A stretch of DNA of 10,520 nt from NCBI GenBank assembly GCA_050695215.1, contig JBOGSD010000102.1, positions 1-10,520 on the forward strand, given 5' to 3'. The stretch comes from JACQGZ01 sp050695215 (GTDB lineage: Bacteria > Sysuimicrobiota > Sysuimicrobiia > Sysuimicrobiales > Humicultoraceae). The position numbers were made by a program, and so were the translations under genes. A model generated the notes under the pieces. That model searched no databases. It worked only from the letters and a program-made list of their open reading frames with translations, and was not told where the DNA came from. Positions 7,401 through 10,520 of this stretch are shown one piece after another. The first letter of the stretch is position 1. Each line of letters starts with the position of its first letter.

Positions 7401-8047
7401 TGGGTGATGACCGAGATGGGATCCTCGGCTTCGAAGGGAGGCCGTCCGGTAACCGCCTCGTAGAGGACGCAGCCCAGCGCGTAGAGGTCGCTCCGCTCGT
7501 CCGCCTGCCCCCGGAGAGCCTGCTCAGGCGCCATGTAGGCGACCGTGCCCACGACCATGCCGGTCTGGGTCAAGCGGCTGCGGCCCTCACTTCGGGCCAG
7601 TCCGAAATCCATCAGCTTCGCCGAACCCTCCCCGGTGACGATGATGTTCTCGGGCTTGAGGTCCCGGTGGATGACTCCTTGCCCGTGGGCGTACTCGAGT
7701 CCGCCCAGCACCTGGATGGCAATCTCCACGACCCTGGGGATCGGCAGGGGCAGGAGCTCCCGAAGTGTCTGGCCCTCCACGAGCTCCATCACGATCGCCA
7801 GGCTTCCTCCCTCTTCCACGGCATCGAAGACCGCGACGATGCTCGGATGCTGTAGCCGGGCTACCGCCTGCGCCTCCCGCAGAAACCGCCGCGCTCCCTC
7901 TTCCCCGAACAAGGCTGGGCTTAGCGTCTTGACCGCCACGGGGCGCTGCAGCAAGCTGTCATGGGCCCGGTAGACGACCCCCATCCCGCCCTCGCCCAGT
8001 TTGGCATCGAGGCGGTATCGCTGGACGAGTAAGGTGCCGGTTTGCAT
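4454..8047 (-). CDS. PknK-like serine/threonine protein kinase - AAA ATPase - TPR signalling protein
   Basis: A 1197-residue cytoplasmic protein with no membrane segment. Residues 11-265 are a complete Hanks-type kinase: glycine loop GEGGMGVV (18-25), Lys40, catalytic HRDLKPEN with Asp129, DFG at 147-149 and APE at 173-175, so it should be active. Residues about 290-560 are an AAA_16-type ATPase with Walker A GGDAGIGKT (320-328) and Walker B VMLAVDD (433-439). From about 690 to the end there are TPR-like helical repeats for protein contacts. The same order occurs in mycobacterial PknK and in many large kinases of soil bacteria, where ATPase and TPR parts are thought to sense or gate kinase output; substrates here are unknown. 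The start is placed at the ATG at 8047 (MQTGTLLVQRYRL), just before the kinase fold and preceded by GGAAGGCGGGG; an upstream ATG at 8182 would add 45 residues without family character. Confidence 0.92.
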   Translation of the reverse strand: MQTGTLLVQRYRLDAKLGEGGMGVVYRAHDSLLQRPVAVKTLSPALFGEEGARRFLREAQAVARLQHPSIVAVFDAVEEGGSLAIVMELVEGQTLRELLPLPIPRVVEIAIQVLGGLEYAHGQGVIHRDLKPENIIVTGEGSAKLMDFGLARSEGRSRLTQTGMVVGTVAYMAPEQALRGQADERSDLYALGCVLYEAVTGRPPFEAEDPISVITQHINVPPVGPRFHNPAIPPVLEAVILRLLAKDPDRRYRSAGEVAQVLGALRAVESAVPVPEKMVGTDMVGSIRQGVLVGRAAELQAIKRLFDEAVSGEGRLVLIGGDAGIGKTRLIEEVITYARLRGARVFSVKCYEGQVPYEPFSRIVRDAVDNAAPDEATLTLGEHAADLARIVPGIREKVREMGEPISLPPDKERARILEGFTRTLVNLSARTTVMLAVDDLHLADRATLELLRYLSPEIQRRRLFIIAAFRDEELERLMDFTEILKQLVKERHATRLTLDALTLDEVGELVQWLAQHRAKPMNFARRIQEVTEGNPYFIEQVIQALFQQGTLYIKDGQWSTDFDEGARYADMPIPASVRGVVDARLQPLGEASRRALFYAAILGRQFSFDMLRHVLGETEDQLLDVLDQVLRARLIREVRVGGEDRYEFSQTMTREALYDSISRHRRRRLHAQVGEALEAFYGARAADHAPELAAHFLEAGDDEQSIRYALLAAEKADELYAHEETVRWYETARELLEDSGQTERALEVAEKLATPYLYSGRPEKSVEIYKHLLAEAERRDDRRQAAELNRKIGHVYQVSWDFAAAVPHLEKALVDMTEEEGAETLSILLDLARARNFSADPREAEALARRALSLADRLGITDQLAWAHEELALAFSQQGLRLPSEEHHQRAIELARGAKTYTAVWTASRAYNNRAVNCEVVGDFRTSEELRRQALTLAETMGDQPGIYFHRANVSWANFMLGDWRAARQAAERAMDLVDRAGLLRFYAPILQRALSEDWEGVVELSHPFLEEARKVNDIQEQFEALEWEARAHIRLGQPVAAEQAARKELELITRSNWALWEHWSLQPLVDALTAQRRYDEAEESWKRLHRIVEALEKESALARPEYLRGVIDAGRGDSEAAIAHYHRALEIYSRYPRRYEEADVHLALAKAFESRGGSGDLKRAQDGLRAAIAIFTDLEAPRSLKTAQDTLTRLGV

Positions 8048-8292
8048 AGGAACCCCGCCTTCCGGCTGGTGCGAGAGTCTTCTATTGCGACCGCAGCCCC
8101 TCCTGGCAGAAGGACCTGGAAGTACCATGGTTGGGGTCCCATCTAGCAGAAAATGGGGGCTCGAACGGGCTCGAGAACGCATGACCTCGGACCGGGACCC
8201 CGCGGAGGACCAGGATTGAGGGGGACCGTATCCGGGGGAGCCTAAGCTGAAGGATCTGGCAGGCCTCTAATCAATTCCGTGCGCGTGCGCCA
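8048..8292. other. Non-coding leader region of the kinase gene
   Basis: No convincing gene on either strand. This stretch should contain the kinase promoter, but no clear -35/-10 pair was seen. The only structure noted is the short direct repeat at 8157-8174. Confidence 0.5.
8157..8174. repeat. Tandem 8-bp direct repeat upstream of the kinase gene
   Basis: GGGCTCGA occurs at 8157-8164 and again at 8167-8174, a period of 10 bp or about one helical turn, 110-127 bp upstream of the kinase start. Tandem repeats with 10-11 bp period are typical of sites for OmpR/SARP-type winged-helix regulators. That it is an operator is an inference; the repeat is short and may be chance. Confidence 0.22.
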
Positions 8293-8328
8293 CACTATAA
8301 TGGGTTTTACTTTGCCGGCCTCAAGGAG
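8293..8328 (-). pseudogene. Trace of a zinc-type quinone oxidoreductase (MDR family) C-terminal motif
   Basis: Minus-strand codons read LLEAGKVKPIIV, which matches the conserved late motif of NADPH:quinone oxidoreductases and related MDR dehydrogenases (leaGKvkPvId). The match stops at once on both sides and no Rossmann fold is present. It overlaps the end of the DUF4386 fragment in another frame, consistent with a deletion join between two former neighbours. Only 12 residues support it. Confidence 0.35.
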
Positions 8329-8596
8329 TGGGAAGGAACCCCGACTTGAAAACCAAATACCCCATAGGAAATAGCCAAAGGCCCCAAAACATACCAGCGA
8401 TATGAATTCCATGTTCGTGCAAGTCAAGAAATAGGGGCACCAGAGCTTGCAACTGATCTGCTGTGAATACTGTCAAGTAGTCAGCACCGCTCAATAGTAG
8501 TAGAGCAGCAAATTGGTTAAGCTCATTGAGCATCGCGATAGGGACAGCAACCAGAAGGAATATAACCATAAGCAAAGCATGTTTCTGTAAGCGACG
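8321..8596 (-). pseudogene. Internal fragment of a DUF4386 membrane protein
   Basis: The open frame from 8596 (RRLQKHALLM) to the TGA at 8321 encodes two hydrophobic segments and strongly resembles the C-terminal half of DUF4386 proteins: LLMVIFLLVAVPIAMLNELN, QFAALLLLSGADYLTVF, QLQALVPLFLDLHEHGIHIA and FWGLWLFPMGYLVFKSGFLP. Normal members are about 220-240 residues with several membrane helices; here the N-terminal half is missing (a TGA lies at 8597-8599) and the frame ends right after GFLP, where the family continues. A TTG start at 8575 is possible but has no clear ribosome binding site. GC content is about 45% (108 of 240 bases, 8341-8580), far below the neighbours, suggesting transfer from a lower-GC donor followed by decay. 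Function of the family is unknown. Confidence 0.7.
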
Positions 8597-8603
8597 TCAG
8601 CGG

Positions 8604-8780
8604 TCACCTTCCAGCCGGGAGATTATCCAGCGGGCTCGCCCTCCTGAACTTTGCGCTCACCTCGGACTTTGTCAGGCGAGGATACCGAAGGGCCATCGGC
8701 AGGGTCTCACGCCTCAGCACCTGTCTCACCAGCTCCAGGTCTTCCATCTGGCGGAGGATACTGGTCGCCGCATAGTGCCG
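8604..8780 (-). pseudogene. Tyrosine recombinase/integrase, C-terminal remnant
   Basis: The last 58 codons of a phage-integrase-family recombinase: RHYAATSIL (the Arg-His of the HxxR motif region), LELVRQVLRRETLPMALRYP with the likely nucleophile Tyr in LRYP, and LTKSEVSAKFRRASPLDN before the TGA at 8604. Upstream of the RH the sequence no longer matches, so most of the catalytic domain and the whole N-terminal domain are gone. The second catalytic His, normally in LGHE/LRHE, reads Arg here (VLRRET). It ends 7 bp before the DUF4386 fragment on the same strand, so one element was probably inserted next to or inside that gene. It cannot be active. Confidence 0.65.
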
Positions 8781-8946
8781 AGGGAACGGCGAATCAGGAG
8801 TGAGCGCACTCCTTCTGTGGCCTAACGAAGAGCCTCTCAACGGACTGAAACCCGCGTGGTTGTTGGGGTGGTGGGCCTTCATCAGAGATCTTCGACTGTC
8901 TTACAGCAGGCACCGCTGCCGCTTGATGAATTCAAGGCAATGCTCG
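8781..8946. other. Spacer between two outward-facing recombinase tails; no gene seen
   Basis: No reading frame here matches a known family. The open frames that cross it are shadows or chance extensions of the flanking remnants. Confidence 0.5.
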
Positions 8947-8997
8947 GTGAGGTTTCAGGAGGTGAGTCCGCTGGACAACTTTAGGGCGTGGAGGTGA
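8947..8997 (+). pseudogene. Second tyrosine recombinase 3' end, opposite orientation
   Basis: Plus-strand codons VRFQEVSPLDNFRAWR-stop align codon by codon with the end of the minus-strand recombinase remnant (AKFRRASPLDNLPAGR-stop). Shared residues include Phe, SPLDN, Ala and the final Arg. Several differing codons are synonymous (AGT/AGC, GAC/GAT, AAC/AAT), so the two were both under selection before decay and are not a fresh duplication. Upstream of 8947 the match is lost. Only 16 residues support the call. Confidence 0.45.
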
Positions 8998-9118
8998 ACC
9001 AGGACCGCACCCAGGACTCACCAGATTAGGGCGAGCCAGTAGGCACCACCGCGATCGCAAAGGCCCGGAATTCCACCTCGGACGTCCATGCAGCGGCCCT
9101 ACCCTTTCCGGTCGACAT
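8998..9118. other. Non-coding spacer downstream of the cyclase gene
   Basis: No gene seen. CCAGGAC occurs twice (8999-9005 and 9011-9017) directly after the plus-strand recombinase tail; too short to call an attachment site. No terminator for the cyclase was recognised. Confidence 0.4.
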
Positions 9119-10441
9119 TCAGCGCGTGGCGGCGAACAGCCTCCACGGGTCGGGGACTCCTTTCAACCGGTGCGTTCCCCGATCCTCGAAGGGCATGTCC
9201 GATCCCGCGACGAGATCCTTCACGGTCTGTGACACGAGGACCCCGCCGGCTGGGGCAGCGGCTGCAACCCTGGCCGCGACGTGCACGGCGATCCCGCCGA
9301 GCTTCCCGCCGATCTGCTCGCACTCCCCTGTGTGGATGCCAGCCCGGATCTCCAGCCCGAGTGGTCGCACCGCCTTGATGATGGCCGACGCGCACCGGAT
9401 GGCGCGAGCAGGGCCGTCGAAGGTTGCCATGAACCCGTCGCCGGCTGTGTCTACCTCGCGGCCGCGGAAGCGATCGAGCTCGCGGCGCACCATCGTGTGG
9501 TGCTGTTCGAGCAGTTCGCGCCAGCGGCGGTCGCCGAGACTCGCCGCCTGCTCGGTCGAGCCGACAATGTCGGTAAAGAGCACGGTGGCAAGCACGCGGT
9601 CGGTTTCCGGGGCTGGATGGGCGCCGGTCAGAAACTCCTCGATCTCGTCGACGGTGGCATCCTGGTCGCCGAGGAACGGCACGTGGTCGATTCCTGGAAG
9701 TTCGACCAGCTTAGCGTTCGGGATCGTCTTCGCAAGATAGTGAGCCTGATCGACGGGGACGATACGGTCGCCCGTGCGATGCAACACCAGCGTCGGCGCC
9801 TGGATCGACGGGAGGACCGCGCGGACGTCCAGGTCGCTAAGGATGGCGGCGAGCTCGCGGTACGCAGCCGGCGTTGCCACCAATCGCTCGAAGCGCGCCC
9901 ACCATCGCTTGAACCGCGGATCCTCCAGGCCGCTCGGGCCCTGGAGGTCCAGGTTCTCGCCCGTCCCCATCTCGGAGACGCGATCGAAAAACGCCCGCTG
10001 CTGTTCCTCGGTTTTCCCGTAGGGGTAGTCCGCGCTCCGCACGGTCTTTGCCAGCGCTCCGTAGAGGATCAGCGCGCGAACGCGGTCGGGGTACGTGGCG
10101 GCGAACAGCATCGTCATCGCGCCCCCGCGAGCACCGCCGAAAACGGCGGCGGTGTCGCTCCCCGCGGCGTCCATCACAGCGCGCACATCATCCATCTGGA
10201 GCTCGAGGAGTGGTGGCTCGGACCCGCGGTCCGAGAGCCCGACGCCCCGCATGTCGAAGACGATCAGCCGGGAGAACGACGCCAGGCGGTCGAGGTAGCG
10301 ACCCCACCTCGGCTCCTCCCACATGACGTCGAGGTTCGACGAGATGCCGGCGGTGTAGACGAGGTCGATGGGCCCATCGCCCACGACCGTATAGGCGATG
10401 TGGACGTCGCCGTTCCTTGCGTAGCGAACCTCCCGCTCCAT
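9119..10441 (-). CDS. Alpha/beta-hydrolase - class III adenylate/guanylate cyclase fusion
   Basis: A 440-residue soluble protein. Residues about 5-272 are an alpha/beta-hydrolase fold (VRYARNGDVHIAY start motif, MRGVGLSDR, acid Asp225 in HRTGDRIVP, His253 in GIDHVPF). The nucleophile elbow reads GGARGG, with Ala104 (codon GCT, 10130-10132) where Ser is expected, so ester hydrolysis is unlikely and the domain may sense a ligand. Residues about 280-438 are a class III cyclase: VLFTDIVGST with metal ligand Asp291, DTAGDGF with Asp335, AGIHTGE, and GGIAVHVAARV with Arg391. The His where classical cyclases have the transition-state Asn is common in this fusion group. It should make cAMP or cGMP, though base specificity cannot be read safely. 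The ATG at 10441 matches where family members begin, but lacks a good ribosome binding site; the frame stays open to the window end, with a GTG at 10507 as an alternative start. Confidence 0.9.
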   Translation of the reverse strand: MEREVRYARNGDVHIAYTVVGDGPIDLVYTAGISSNLDVMWEEPRWGRYLDRLASFSRLIVFDMRGVGLSDRGSEPPLLELQMDDVRAVMDAAGSDTAAVFGGARGGAMTMLFAATYPDRVRALILYGALAKTVRSADYPYGKTEEQQRAFFDRVSEMGTGENLDLQGPSGLEDPRFKRWWARFERLVATPAAYRELAAILSDLDVRAVLPSIQAPTLVLHRTGDRIVPVDQAHYLAKTIPNAKLVELPGIDHVPFLGDQDATVDEIEEFLTGAHPAPETDRVLATVLFTDIVGSTEQAASLGDRRWRELLEQHHTMVRRELDRFRGREVDTAGDGFMATFDGPARAIRCASAIIKAVRPLGLEIRAGIHTGECEQIGGKLGGIAVHVAARVAAAAPAGGVLVSQTVKDLVAGSDMPFEDRGTHRLKGVPDPWRLFAATR

Positions 10442-10520
10442 GGCAGACGAATCGCGTTCGACCGCGTGAACGCGACCTCCTGCACCATTGGTGAGTTCGT
10501 CGCCCACCAGGCCACAGCCC

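Noticed and set aside
8296..8301. Perfect TATAAT box
   Set aside because: No -35 element at 17 bp (AATTCC there) and it coincides with codons of the MDR trace in the low-GC remnant.
8999..9017. Direct repeat CCAGGAC next to the recombinase tail as an attachment site
   Set aside because: Only 7 bp, 12-bp period and no second copy across a candidate element; most likely chance.
1..10520. CRISPR array, tRNA or rRNA genes
   Set aside because: No regularly spaced repeats and no tRNA- or rRNA-like sequence were seen on either strand.

Overview
The window is GC-rich (about 65-75% in the genes sampled) and comes from a bacterium with a large signalling repertoire. The mix of a LuxR-type ATPase/TPR regulator with a BTAD domain, a PknK-like kinase-ATPase-TPR protein, an alpha/beta-hydrolase/class III cyclase fusion and a MEDS sensor protein is typical of uncultured soil and sediment lineages such as Chloroflexota, Rokubacteria/Methylomirabilota and some Actinobacteria. 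That placement is an inference from gene content; there is no rRNA or other marker gene here.

Layout. Bases 1-2108 (+) hold the C-terminal part of a large ATPase-TPR-wHTH-BTAD transcription regulator whose start lies outside the window. It is followed after 63 bp by a small secreted cupredoxin (2172-2549, +) whose ribosome binding site sits in one arm of a potential hairpin. A MEDS-domain sensor gene (2575-3651, -) converges on it. Divergent from MEDS is an exported SYLF/Ysc84-like protein (3868-4431, +). This converges on a 1197-residue Ser/Thr kinase-AAA ATPase-TPR protein (4454-8047, -). At the right end lies a hydrolase-cyclase fusion (9119-10441, -) in which the hydrolase nucleophile serine is replaced by alanine.

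Between the kinase and the cyclase lies about 1.07 kb without an intact gene. It is a gene graveyard: a 12-residue trace like the C-terminal end of a zinc-type quinone oxidoreductase, an internal piece of a DUF4386 membrane protein (its surroundings are only about 45% GC), the last ~58 codons of a tyrosine recombinase on the minus strand, and a second, diverged tyrosine-recombinase 3' end on the plus strand. The recombinase tails point away from each other. This is the clearest sign of past mobile-element traffic in the window.

Working together. Four of the six genes (regulator, MEDS, kinase, cyclase) are signal-input or signal-output proteins, and two (cupredoxin, SYLF) are exported. Except for regulator-cupredoxin there is no operon-like arrangement, so they are probably separate signalling units rather than one pathway. 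I did not find convincing evidence of a wholly new system. The points most worth checking are the dead-nucleophile hydrolase fused to a cyclase, the hairpin over the cupredoxin ribosome binding site, and the recombinase/DUF4386 scar.
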